A stretch of 13,107 nt of DNA from Halobacteriales archaeon SW_9_67_25 (GTDB lineage: Archaea; Halobacteriota; Halobacteria; Halobacteriales; Haloarculaceae), in the NCBI GenBank assembly GCA_003022745.1, contig PXSU01000050.1, positions 1-13,107 of the forward strand. Direction: 5' to 3'. Positions 7,171-12,873 of this stretch are shown in pieces. The notes beneath the pieces are model-generated. The model had not been told where the DNA came from. It worked only from the letters and a program-made list of their open reading frames with translations, and ran no database searches. The position numbers were made by a program, and so were the translations under genes. Positions within the stretch are counted from its first letter, which is position 1, and each line of letters starts with the position of its first letter.

Positions 7171-9135
7171 ATGGCGAACGAGGACCCTTTTTCGGAGAAA
7201 CTCCGCGTCCCGGAGGCGCTGACCTTCGACGACGTCCTGTTGCGACCGAAGGAGAGTAGCGTCGAACCGGACGAGGCCGACACGTCGACACGCGTCTCGC
7301 GGTCGGTCACACTGGGGATTCCGGTCCTCTCGGCGGCGATGGACACCGTCACCGAGAGCGAACTGGCCATCGAGATGGCACGGCAGGGTGGGCTTGGCGT
7401 GCTCCACCGCAACATGTCCGTCGACGAGATGGTCGCCGATGTCGAGCAGGTCAAGCGCGCGGACGAACTCATCATCCGCGACGTCGTGACTGCCTCGCCC
7501 GACCAGACCGTCCGCGAGGTCGACCAGATGATGAACCGCCGGGGCGTCTCGGGTGCGCCGGTCGTCGACGGCGAGGAGGGGGTGCTCGGCATCATCTCGG
7601 GAACCGACATCCGTCCCTATCTCGAAGTCGGCGAATCCGACGCCGTCCGGGAAGCGATGACCGACGAGGTCATCACGGCCAGCGAGGACGTCACCCCCCG
7701 CGAGGCGCTGGAGTTGATGTACGAGCACAAGATCGAGCGCGTCCCCATCGTCGACGACGGGAACCGGCTGGTCGGCCTCATCACGATGGCCGGCATCCTC
7801 GAACGGCGGGAGTACGACAACGCCGCCCGCGACGAGGACGGCCACCTCCGGATCGGCGTCGCAGTCGGGCCCTTCGAACTCGACCGCGCACGGGCGGCCG
7901 ACGACGCCGGCGCGGACGTGCTGTTTATCGACTGTGCCCACGCCCACAACAGCAACGTCGTCGAGAGCGCCCGCGAGATCGGCAAGGCGGTCGACGCGGA
8001 CGTCGTCGTGGGCAACGTCGGCACCCGCGAGGCCGCCCGCGACCTCGTCGACTTCGCCGACGGCGTCAAGGTCGGCATCGGCCCCGGGTCGATCTGCACG
8101 ACCCGGGTCGTGACGGGGGCGGGGATGCCCCAGATTACCGCCGTCGCACAGGTGGCCGACGTCGCCAGCCGGCACGACGTTCCCGTCATCGCCGACGGCG
8201 GCATCCGCTACTCCGGGGACGCGATCAAGGCCATCGCGGCCGGTGCCGACGCCGTCATGCTGGGGTCGTACTTCGCGGGCACCGAGGAAGCCCCCGGCCG
8301 GGTCATCACGATGAACGGAAAGAAGTACAAGCAGTACCGCGGCATGGGGTCGGTCGGCGCGATGAGCGAGGGCGGTGGCGAGCGCTACCTCAAAGACGAG
8401 GACGACGAGTTCGTCCCCGAGGGCGTCGAGGCCGCCACCCCCTACAAGGGGACCCTGGAGTCGGAACTCTACCAGCTTGTCGGCGGGATGCAGTCCGGGA
8501 TGGGCTACGTCGGCGCCGAGTCGATCCCCGGGTTCAAGCAGCGCGCCGAGTTCGTGCGCGTCTCCCCGGCCGGCCAGCAGGAGAGCCATCCACACGACGT
8601 CGTCATCACCGACAGGTACAGCGCGTCGACGACGGTCCCCTCGCCGGGGCCTTCGCCGTCCGGCGGGCAGTCTTCGTCGACGAGCAGGGCGTCCCCGAGG
8701 CCACCGAGATGGACGAACACGACGCGACGGCGACGCACTTCCTGGCACGGGATACCGCCCGGGACGAGCCCGTGGGAACCGCGCGGCTGCGGGTACCAGA
8801 GGAGACGACCGGCAAGGCCGAACGGGTCGCCGTCCTCCGACCCTACCGTGGCGAGGGACTCGGACGGCGACTCATGGAAGCCGTCGAGTCCGCGGGACGG
8901 GAGCGGAGCTGTTCGCGGATGGTGCTCCACGCCCAGACCCACGTCGCGGAGTTCTACGCGAAACTCGGCTACGAGACGGTCAGCGACGTCTTCCCCGAAG
9001 CCGGTATTCCCCACGTCGAGATGGAAAAGGAACTGTCGCGACCGAGGAACCCCGACGAGAATCGTTGAGCGGGCCGGGAGGGATTTGAACCACGCCAGCG
9101 TGTTCCTCGCTTCGCTCGGACTCCACGCTGTCTAG
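7171..9135 (+). CDS. guaB: IMP dehydrogenase, with native C-terminus and stop lost and a run-on tail
   Basis: Oxidises IMP to XMP with NAD+, the first committed step of GMP synthesis. The core from ATG 7171 begins [20 protein letters not shown] and has [12 protein letters not shown] at the N-terminus. Two CBS domains lie at about residues 95-210. The catalytic loop [10 protein letters not shown] has the nucleophile Cys309, followed by [11 protein letters not shown] and the flap [14 protein letters not shown] with Arg405-Tyr406. Family resemblance runs to [10 protein letters not shown] (Asp481, base 8613). The usual last dozen or so residues and stop are absent. Instead the frame enters the next gene out of phase and continues for 173 Ser/Arg/Pro-rich residues to TAG at 9133-9135. 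Such a basic, low-complexity tail is foreign to haloarchaeal proteins and is surely an out-of-frame translation. The catalytic part looks complete, so activity may survive, with a stability cost. Confidence 0.93.
   Translation: MANEDPFSEKLRVPEALTFDDVLLRPKESSVEPDEADTSTRVSRSVTLGIPVLSAAMDTVTESELAIEMARQGGLGVLHRNMSVDEMVADVEQVKRADELIIRDVVTASPDQTVREVDQMMNRRGVSGAPVVDGEEGVLGIISGTDIRPYLEVGESDAVREAMTDEVITASEDVTPREALELMYEHKIERVPIVDDGNRLVGLITMAGILERREYDNAARDEDGHLRIGVAVGPFELDRARAADDAGADVLFIDCAHAHNSNVVESAREIGKAVDADVVVGNVGTREAARDLVDFADGVKVGIGPGSICTTRVVTGAGMPQITAVAQVADVASRHDVPVIADGGIRYSGDAIKAIAAGADAVMLGSYFAGTEEAPGRVITMNGKKYKQYRGMGSVGAMSEGGGERYLKDEDDEFVPEGVEAATPYKGTLESELYQLVGGMQSGMGYVGAESIPGFKQRAEFVRVSPAGQQESHPHDVVITDRYSASTTVPSPGPSPSGGQSSSTSRASPRPPRWTNTTRRRRTSWHGIPPGTSPWEPRGCGYQRRRPARPNGSPSSDPTVARDSDGDSWKPSSPRDGSGAVRGWCSTPRPTSRSSTRNSATRRSATSSPKPVFPTSRWKRNCRDRGTPTRIVERAGRDLNHASVFLASLGLHAV
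8709..9068 (+). CDS. GNAT-family N-acetyltransferase, N-terminus lost into guaB
   Basis: Transfers an acetyl group from acetyl-CoA to an unknown amine. The acetyl-CoA loop YRGEGLG is at residues 46-52 counted from ATG 8709, followed by [11 protein letters not shown] and the C-terminal [20 protein letters not shown]. Real family sequence also lies upstream of this ATG in the same frame: [17 protein letters not shown] and [14 protein letters not shown], from about 8620. This is the first strand and helix of an ElaA-like GNAT. No start codon precedes it, because the sequence passes straight into guaB codons. The ancestral start was therefore removed, apparently by the same deletion that took the guaB stop. 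The truncated product of 119 residues lacks the first strand and helix and may not fold. Its stop overlaps the tRNA-Lys-derived repeat. Confidence 0.75.
   Translation: MDEHDATATHFLARDTARDEPVGTARLRVPEETTGKAERVAVLRPYRGEGLGRRLMEAVESAGRERSCSRMVLHAQTHVAEFYAKLGYETVSDVFPEAGIPHVEMEKELSRPRNPDENR
9067..9091 (-). repeat. Partial second copy of the tRNA-Lys 3' end (25-bp direct repeat)
   Basis: The 25 bases at 9067-9091 are identical to 9183-9207, which cover the acceptor 3' strand and T-arm of tRNA-Lys plus 4 bases downstream. The two copies are 116 bp apart in the same orientation. Duplicated tRNA 3' ends are the hallmark of attachment sites left by site-specific integration. Only about 90 bp lies between the copies, so no integrase gene is present. 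It could also be a scar of a replaced tRNA. Confidence 0.8.
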
Positions 9136-9157
9136 TTCAAATCCACCGTGGCCGCTC
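9067..9157. repeat. 91-bp imperfect inverted repeat built on the tRNA-Lys fragment
   Basis: Three pairs of matching arms are placed symmetrically: GAGCGG (9067-9072) with CCGCTC (9152-9157), GGATTTGAAC (9081-9090) with GTTCAAATCC (9135-9144), and CAGCGTG (9096-9102) with CACGCTG (9124-9130). The spacers between arms are nearly equal on the two sides (8 and 7, then 5 and 4 bases). The 21-base centre includes TCGCTTCGCTC. The right half is therefore a decayed, inverted copy of the tRNA 3' end. Confidence 0.7.
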
Positions 9158-9185
9158 GGCTCCTCACGTTCGTTCGTCCCACGAG

Positions 9186-9259
9186 CGGGCCGGGAGGGAT
9201 TTGAACCCCCGACCATCTGGTTAAAAGCCAGACGCTCTGCCTAACTGAGCTACCGGCCC
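9186..9259 (-). tRNA. tRNA-Lys (anticodon TTT)
   Basis: The minus strand gives the acceptor stem GGGCCGG/CCGGCCC and the D arm GCTC-AGTTAGGCA-GAGC. The anticodon stem-loop is TCTGG-CTTTTAA-CCAGA, with anticodon TTT. The T arm is GGGGG-TTCAAAT-CCCTC. The discriminator is G and no CCA is encoded. There is no intron. It lies 34 bp downstream of the DUF7119-like gene on the same strand, with its own box A in the gap. Confidence 0.97.
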
Positions 9260-9282
9260 GCGGGCGGACGTCGGGTTGTTGT

Positions 9283-9290
9283 GGGCTAAG
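9283..9290 (-). promoter_or_regulatory. Box A promoter of tRNA-Lys
   Basis: On the minus strand CTTAGCCC is centred about 28 bases before the first tRNA base and begins 3 bp after the stop of the DUF7119-like gene. Confidence 0.45.
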
Positions 9291-9293
9291 TCC

Positions 9294-9971
9294 TTACGAT
9301 TGGTCGGCCAGCCACTCGGCGAGCGTTTCGCCGACGATCCCGCCGGGGTGGCGGTCCTCGAGCGAGGCCCGGCGCCGGAGTTCGCAGTACACATCCACTG
9401 GGAGTTCGAGCCGTATCTCCCCGAGTGTGACGCCTTGGCGTGCGAGCGCGCGCTCAACGTTGGCACCGTCGTTGACCGCGCTGGCCGCCGACCGCACCTC
9501 CCGGACGGTCAGCCCGTGGTCCAGAGTGGCCCACGCGAGGTGGAGGCGGACCGTACCGTCGACGCGTGCGATGTGCTTGGCCGCCGTGGGGGCGATCTCG
9601 CCGCGGGCGACGTGTCTGCGGATCGACTGTGGCAGGTCGTGGACGCGGGACCACTTCCTGATGAACGGGACAGTCACGCCCTCGCCCGCGCGCTCGGCCG
9701 CCGCCTTGTAGGACCCCTCGCCGCGGACGAGCGCCGCACACGCGGCCGCGCCGCGGAGCATCAGGACGTTGTCCTCGGCGCCGGCGGTGTTCCCCGCGAA
9801 GGCCGCGACCGTCTCGGCCGCGAGTTCGAGGCTCTCCGGGTCGTCGGGGTCAAACGCGACCGCACGCTCGGCGTGGTCGCCGGTCAGCGACGGATCGCCA
9901 CGGATGACCGGTGCGCCGACCGGTGACTCGCGGTCCGTGGGCGGTGGCGTCTCCCTCCCGTCGTCACTCAT
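9294..9971 (-). CDS. DUF7119-like DNA-binding protein (ParB/KorB-like HTH plus ribbon-helix-helix-like end)
   Basis: A 225-residue acidic protein starting MSDDGRETPPP at ATG 9969-9971. After a disordered N-terminus, the segment NVLMLRGAAACAALVRGEGS and YKAAAERAG is followed by VPFIRKWSRVHDLPQSIRRH, VARGEIAPTAAKHIARVDG and LDHGLTVREVRSA. This order (helix-turn-helix, then LPxxIRxxVxxGxIxxxxAxxI) resembles the DNA-binding domain of ParB and KorB. The C-terminus, IRLELPVDVYCELRRRASLE...IVGETLAEWLAD, has the strand-helix-helix pattern of a ribbon-helix-helix domain. From memory it matches the haloarchaeal family DUF7119. A role as a chromosomal regulator is inferred only. The upstream ATG at 9995 lies inside the promoter and is rejected. 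The gene appears complete. Confidence 0.75.
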   Translation of the reverse strand: MSDDGRETPPPTDRESPVGAPVIRGDPSLTGDHAERAVAFDPDDPESLELAAETVAAFAGNTAGAEDNVLMLRGAAACAALVRGEGSYKAAAERAGEGVTVPFIRKWSRVHDLPQSIRRHVARGEIAPTAAKHIARVDGTVRLHLAWATLDHGLTVREVRSAASAVNDGANVERALARQGVTLGEIRLELPVDVYCELRRRASLEDRHPGGIVGETLAEWLADQS

Positions 9972-9993
9972 CGGTCGCGCTACGCCGGGCGGC

Positions 9994-10002
9994 ACTAAAA
10001 GC
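9994..10002 (-). promoter_or_regulatory. Box A promoter of the DUF7119-like gene
   Basis: On the minus strand GCTTTTAGT is centred about 27 bases before ATG 9971. This supports that start and a leaderless transcript. It falls just after the stop of the upstream small gene (10014), so the two units are probably transcribed separately. Confidence 0.6.
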
Positions 10003-10013
10003 CCCCGGTCCGG

Positions 10014-10142
10014 TCACTCCGCTTCCTCGTCGCGGCGCTCGGAGAGAAACTCCCAGACTTCCGCACAGCCACACCCGTCCGCGAGGTCGTCCAGGTGGTT
10101 CCGCGCCTCGTCGGCTTCCCGGATGTCCGAGGGCCCCGTCAT
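10014..10142 (-). CDS. 42-residue acidic protein with a CGC motif
   Basis: MTGPSDIREADEARNHLDDL is followed by ADGCGCAEVWEFLSERRDEE. The protein is strongly acidic and mostly helical, with Cys24 and Cys26 in a CxC pair next to a Trp. I recall similar short proteins of unknown function in many haloarchaea. The two cysteines could bind metal, perhaps as a dimer, but nothing else supports that. Translation from further upstream gives Arg/Gly-rich sequence, so ATG 10140-10142 is chosen. That ATG overlaps the stop of a 24-codon frame upstream (ATGA), suggesting translational coupling. Confidence 0.7.
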   Translation of the reverse strand: MTGPSDIREADEARNHLDDLADGCGCAEVWEFLSERRDEEAE

Positions 10143-10213
10143 CTGTCGCCCCCGTGACTCCTGTGGGGTCCGGCCACGACGGTTTCGACGGTCGCCACGT
10201 CCCTGTCTGCCAT
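10139..10213 (-). CDS. 24-residue leader or small protein, coupled to the 42-residue gene
   Basis: ATG 10211-10213 opens a frame MADRDVATVETVVAGPHRSH ending GGDR and TGA at 10139-10141. The stop overlaps the next start as ATGA. A box A lies about 28 bases upstream, so the mRNA would begin at this ATG. That makes it the first cistron of a leaderless two-cistron message. Whether the peptide itself has a function or only loads ribosomes for the downstream gene cannot be told. I know no homologue. Confidence 0.45.
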   Translation of the reverse strand: MADRDVATVETVVAGPHRSHGGDR

Positions 10214-10236
10214 CGTCGTCGCTAGCGGCTTCCGTC

Positions 10237-10245
10237 GCATAAGCC
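10237..10245 (-). promoter_or_regulatory. Box A promoter of the small two-cistron unit
   Basis: On the minus strand GGCTTATGC is centred about 28 bases before ATG 10213, the exact spacing for leaderless transcription from that codon. Confidence 0.45.
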
Positions 10246-10289
10246 CGGCCTCTCCTGTAAACACTTCCCGCACTCCCGCATACCGGCAA

Positions 10290-10595
10290 TCGATTCCCCT
10301 ACCGTCGGCGGATAGCACCCGCCCGGTGTGTAGAGTCGAAAATACCGGCCCGAGAGCCAGAAATATCTGCTGATTTCTGTTGCGGGTCGCGTCATCTGTC
10401 GGGCCGGCGTTCGTATCCAGGTTTTGATACAGTATATTCGCGGAGTATAGACAAAAGAGAGACGTATCGAGAGGCCCGTATGAATTTTTAGCTCCGTTCT
10501 ACGGGCGTTGTAAAACGTCGGCGGGGGAGAGTGAAACGTCACCAGCAGCACGGAGTATTCCGAAAATGAACCGAAATAGAGCTAGCGGTCGGCCC
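10290..10595. other. A/T-rich intergenic region without a recognisable gene
   Basis: The GC content falls clearly here compared with the coding DNA on either side. Several TATA-like patches occur, for example AGTATATTCG near 10428-10437 and GAATTTTTAGC near 10482-10492. A 7-bp inverted repeat GCCCGTA/TACGGGC (10474-10480 and 10500-10506) surrounds the second patch. A minus-strand open frame covers most of the region, but its product is rich in Tyr, Arg and Cys, not acidic, and is probably spurious. An untranslated RNA cannot be excluded. Confidence 0.4.
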
Positions 10596-10603
10596 CTTAT
10601 ATT
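10596..10603 (+). promoter_or_regulatory. TATA box of the small membrane protein gene
   Basis: CTTATATT follows a GC-rich stretch and is centred about 41 bases before the GTG at 10641. This leaves a leader of roughly 15 bases, which carries a GAGGAG Shine-Dalgarno (10628-10633) 7 bases before the start. The gene is therefore one of the few here with a leadered message. Confidence 0.5.
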
Positions 10604-10620
10604 GTAGAAGCAGTACAATA
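10600..10620. promoter_or_regulatory. Operator-like inverted repeat at the transcription start
   Basis: TATTGTA and TACAATA form perfect 7-bp arms around a 7-base spacer. The site overlaps the end of the TATA box and lies just upstream of the predicted start of transcription. A dimeric repressor bound here would block initiation. No candidate regulator is assigned. Confidence 0.4.
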
Positions 10621-10640
10621 GATAGTCGAGGAGACCCATC

Positions 10641-10889
10641 GTGTCGAGCGTGTCCCCGCACGGATCCGAATGCAGCGCGACGTCCCGACAGTCGGTCGAT
10701 AGCGCAGACCTGCAGACGCACGTCCGTCCGGCAGTTCGCTGCCTCGGGTTCTGGACGGCGGTCCTGCTGCCGTTCGTCTTGGTGACACTGCTGGCCAGCG
10801 GAGTCATCGTCGAGCGGCCGTTCGTCGCCGGCGGCCTCCTGACGGTGAACCTCGCTGGCCTCGTCCTCGGACGCGAGTACAGACGGTAG
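10641..10889 (+). CDS. Small two-helix membrane protein
   Basis: An 82-residue protein from GTG 10641, placed by the GAGGAG ribosome site. The first 30 or so residues are polar. Two hydrophobic helices follow: FWTAVLLPFVLVTLLASGVI (about residues 37-56) and VAGGLLTVNLAGLVLG (about 62-77). It ends REYRR, a positive cap expected on the cytoplasmic side. I recall similar short haloarchaeal membrane proteins of unknown function with the same VRPAVRxLGFWTAVxLPF opening. It stands alone, upstream of the zinc-ribbon/EndA pair, separated by 223 bp of GC-rich sequence in which I see nothing but the next promoter. Confidence 0.65.
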   Translation: MSSVSPHGSECSATSRQSVDSADLQTHVRPAVRCLGFWTAVLLPFVLVTLLASGVIVERPFVAGGLLTVNLAGLVLGREYRR

Positions 10890-11080
10890 GGCGCGCTCGC
10901 GGTGGGTGTCTCCTCACGCACAGCCAGCCACCGAATCGCCACCCGACCTTCGCCGGCGGGCACTCGCCACGTCCGCCGGCACGCACGTCTTCGAGTCCAC
11001 GGGGCCTGTGCCCCGCCGCGTTTCCGTGGCTCCGCGCTGCGGGCTCCCACGCCTCCGCAGGCGCGGGCCCTTTTCCTGAC

Positions 11081-11089
11081 TTTCAAATG
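11081..11089 (+). promoter_or_regulatory. Box A promoter of the zinc-ribbon/endA operon
   Basis: TTTCAAATG is centred about 28 bases before ATG 11113. No Shine-Dalgarno sequence precedes the start, so the operon mRNA is probably leaderless. Confidence 0.45.
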
Positions 11090-11112
11090 CGATCGGGCAG
11101 CCAGCCCGTGCC

Positions 11113-11853
11113 ATGCCCGAACCCACTCACCTGATCGCGGGGACGTGTACGACCACCTTCGACGGGACGGGCCGGGACCGCCGCCAGCACGGCGAAGTGC
11201 TCGTCGTGGTCAAGCCCGACGGGACGACCCTCGTTCACGACGCGGCCGGCTACCAGCCAGTCGCGTGGCTCACCCGCCCAGAGTCGGTGACTGTCGGGAC
11301 CGAAACCGTGACCGCCGTCGACGGCGACGAGCGTCTGTCTGTCGAGCTCCACGAGACGCACGTCCGCGGGCAGTACCCCACGACAGACGCTGGCGTTCCG
11401 GTGGGTGCCTGTGCCTGCGGGGCGCAACTTGTCCGGGCCCGCGGCGCCGTCAGCTGTCCCGGGTGTGGCGACCGCTACGGCCTGCCCGCGGGCGCCACAG
11501 TCGTCAACGAGAACTGCAGCGAGTGTGGCCTGCCCCGCGTCCGCGTCGAACGGGGGACGACGTTCGTCGTCTGTCTGGACCGGAACTGCGAGTCGGTCGA
11601 CGAGCGGGTCCGCGCGGCCTTCGACTGCGAGTGGGACTGCCCCGACTGCGGGGCCGACCTGCGCGTCCTGCGGCGCGGGGGACTCATCCTCGGCTGCGAC
11701 CGCTACCCCGACTGCGAGACCGGGTTCGCGTTCCCCGAGGGCGTCCACGACGGGACGTGTGCGTGCGGCCTGCCCGCCTTCGAGTCGTCGACGGGCCGAC
11801 GCTGCCTGGACGCCGGATGCGACCTGGCGGCGCCGACATCACAGGGGCTATGA
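11113..11853 (+). CDS. DUF91/NucS-like N-terminal region with topoisomerase-type C4 zinc ribbons
   Basis: A 246-residue protein starting MPEPTHLIAGTCTTTFDGTG. The N-terminal 95 residues, including GEVLVVVKPDGTTLVHDAAG and YQPVAWLTRPESV, are strand-rich. From memory they resemble the DUF91/NucS-type domain of haloarchaeal proteins. The remainder is a row of Cys pairs: CAC (100, 102), CPGC (115, 118), CSEC (135, 138), CLDRNC (154, 159), CEWDCPDC (about 174-181), CDRYPDC (about 196-202), then CAC and CLDAGC near the end. The CPDCGADLRVLRRGGLILGC part is the classic topoisomerase IA C-terminal zinc-finger signature. Single-stranded nucleic-acid binding is likely. Nuclease activity is unproven. 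Its stop overlaps a possible endA start as ATGA, so the two genes form an operon, hinting at a shared RNA or DNA processing role. Confidence 0.8.
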   Translation: MPEPTHLIAGTCTTTFDGTGRDRRQHGEVLVVVKPDGTTLVHDAAGYQPVAWLTRPESVTVGTETVTAVDGDERLSVELHETHVRGQYPTTDAGVPVGACACGAQLVRARGAVSCPGCGDRYGLPAGATVVNENCSECGLPRVRVERGTTFVVCLDRNCESVDERVRAAFDCEWDCPDCGADLRVLRRGGLILGCDRYPDCETGFAFPEGVHDGTCACGLPAFESSTGRRCLDAGCDLAAPTSQGL

Positions 11854-11876
11854 ACTGCGGGCACCGACACCGGGGC

Positions 11877-12839
11877 ATGGAGGCGACCTACGACGGCGAC
11901 GCCGTTCGCGCGGGCCGGGCGGGCCGTGAGCAGTTCTACGACGCCCGCGGGTACGGCCGGCCCGTCGACGGCGACGTCCACCTCGCGCCCGTCGAGGCGG
12001 CCCATCTCCTGTTCCAGGGCGACCTGGATGCGGTCGTCGACGGCGAGGGAGACCGGCTGGGTTTCCGTGGCTTTCTCGCCTCGGCCGCCGTCTCCGAGGT
12101 TGCCTTCTTCGTCTACCGGGACCTCCGCGACCGCGGGTTCTACCTCTCGCCGGCCTACCGGGTCCGGGCGGTCGGCGAGCGCGCCGACGTCCCGGCGGCG
12201 ACGCTCTCGGGACTCGCGGGCCGCGGCGAGGGAACGGGCGTGCTGGCCGTCGTCGACGAGGAGAGCGAACTCACCTACTTCGCTGTAGAGGCGCCGACGC
12301 TGACAGGGTCGTCCTACCGCGACGTGCCAGAGGTGACCGGCGAACTGGTCGCCGACCGCGTCCTGGTCCCGGACCCGCCGGAGACGCTCCACGGCCGGGC
12401 GTTCTACGGTCAGCGGCTCGACGAGGACGGTACCGTCCAGTTGTCGCTCGTCGAGGCCGCCTCCCTCGCCGGCCGGGGGGGTCTGGGGCTGGCTGGCCGG
12501 GCTGACGCCGAACGGGCACTTCTGGACCGCGGACGCGAGGTAGAGGGCGAACGGTTCGACCGCCGGCTGCAGGTCTACGACGCGTTGCGGACCGCGGGCA
12601 TCGTCCCCAAGACCGGGTACAAGTTCGGCGCGGACTTCCGGACCTACGCACACGTCGAGAGCGTCGCGGACCTGGGTCACTCCGAGCGGCTCGTGCGGGT
12701 CCTCCCTGCAGACCACACGTTCGCGCCGCGGGACCTCGCGCTGGACGTGCGGCTCGCTCACGGCGTCCGCAAGGAGATGACTGTCGCGCTGGTCGACGGG
12801 GGCGTCGAGTGGCTCTCGGTGACACGACTGACACCATAG
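11877..12839 (+). CDS. endA: tRNA-splicing endonuclease EndA, with a gap in the N-terminal repeat
   Basis: Cuts bulge-helix-bulge motifs to remove tRNA and rRNA introns, including the tRNA-Trp intron in this window. Haloarchaeal EndA is a fused two-repeat protein that dimerises. The C-terminal catalytic repeat is intact: VPKTGYKFGADFRTY with Tyr257, GHSERLVRV with His268 and AHGVRKEM with Lys299. The spacing (11 and 31) is close to Tyr115-His125-Lys156 of Methanocaldococcus EndA. In the N-terminal repeat, VYRDLRDRGFYLSPA runs directly into YRVRAVGERADVP. The counterpart in the C-terminal half, and my memory of haloarchaeal homologues, both have about 23-28 more residues here. I chose ATG 11877 (MEATYDGDAVRAG) because homology begins there. 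ATG 11850 adds MNCGHRHRG and overlaps the upstream stop, so it is a real alternative. Confidence 0.93.
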   Translation: MEATYDGDAVRAGRAGREQFYDARGYGRPVDGDVHLAPVEAAHLLFQGDLDAVVDGEGDRLGFRGFLASAAVSEVAFFVYRDLRDRGFYLSPAYRVRAVGERADVPAATLSGLAGRGEGTGVLAVVDEESELTYFAVEAPTLTGSSYRDVPEVTGELVADRVLVPDPPETLHGRAFYGQRLDEDGTVQLSLVEAASLAGRGGLGLAGRADAERALLDRGREVEGERFDRRLQVYDALRTAGIVPKTGYKFGADFRTYAHVESVADLGHSERLVRVLPADHTFAPRDLALDVRLAHGVRKEMTVALVDGGVEWLSVTRLTP

Positions 12840-12844
12840 AAACC

Positions 12845-12851
12845 CTTTTGC
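12845..12851 (+). promoter_or_regulatory. Box A promoter of the PAP2 gene
   Basis: CTTTTGC, directly after the endA stop, is centred about 27 bases before GTG 12874. This supports that GTG as a leaderless start. Confidence 0.5.
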
Positions 12852-12873
12852 ACGGACCGCCGTAGGAACGCGT

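Noticed and set aside
6833..7291. Minus-strand frame ending ATGA-coupled to the DUF5794-like gene
   Set aside because: It runs into guaB coding sequence, is Arg/Ser/Thr-rich and basic, and shows no family resemblance. The overlap is probably coincidence.
6925..8748. 607-codon minus-strand open frame opposite guaB
   Set aside because: Long antisense frames are common in GC-rich haloarchaeal genes. The guaB frame has full family resemblance and the antisense product has none.
8614..9135. The guaB tail as a novel C-terminal domain
   Set aside because: It is the GNAT gene read in the wrong frame. The Ser/Arg/Pro-rich composition is typical of frame shadows, and the GNAT frame carries the real motif.
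9091..9183. A second complete tRNA or a mini-element between the tRNA-Lys repeats
   Set aside because: No full cloverleaf forms, and the roughly 90 bp hold no integrase or other open frame. Only tRNA 3' end fragments are present.
10420..10510. Possible CRISPR-like or repeat array in the A/T-rich region
   Set aside because: Only 7-8-base chance repeats such as CGGAGTAT are present, with no regular spacing or repeat length.
10222..10551. 109-codon minus-strand open frame across the A/T-rich region
   Set aside because: The product is rich in Tyr, Arg, Pro and Cys, is not acidic, has no recognisable motif, and overlaps the promoter and leader frame of the small-protein unit. It is probably open by chance.
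10902..11849. In-frame upstream extension of the EndA frame starting at 10902
   Set aside because: It overlaps the zinc-ribbon gene out of phase and is Arg/Pro-rich. EndA resemblance starts only near 11877.
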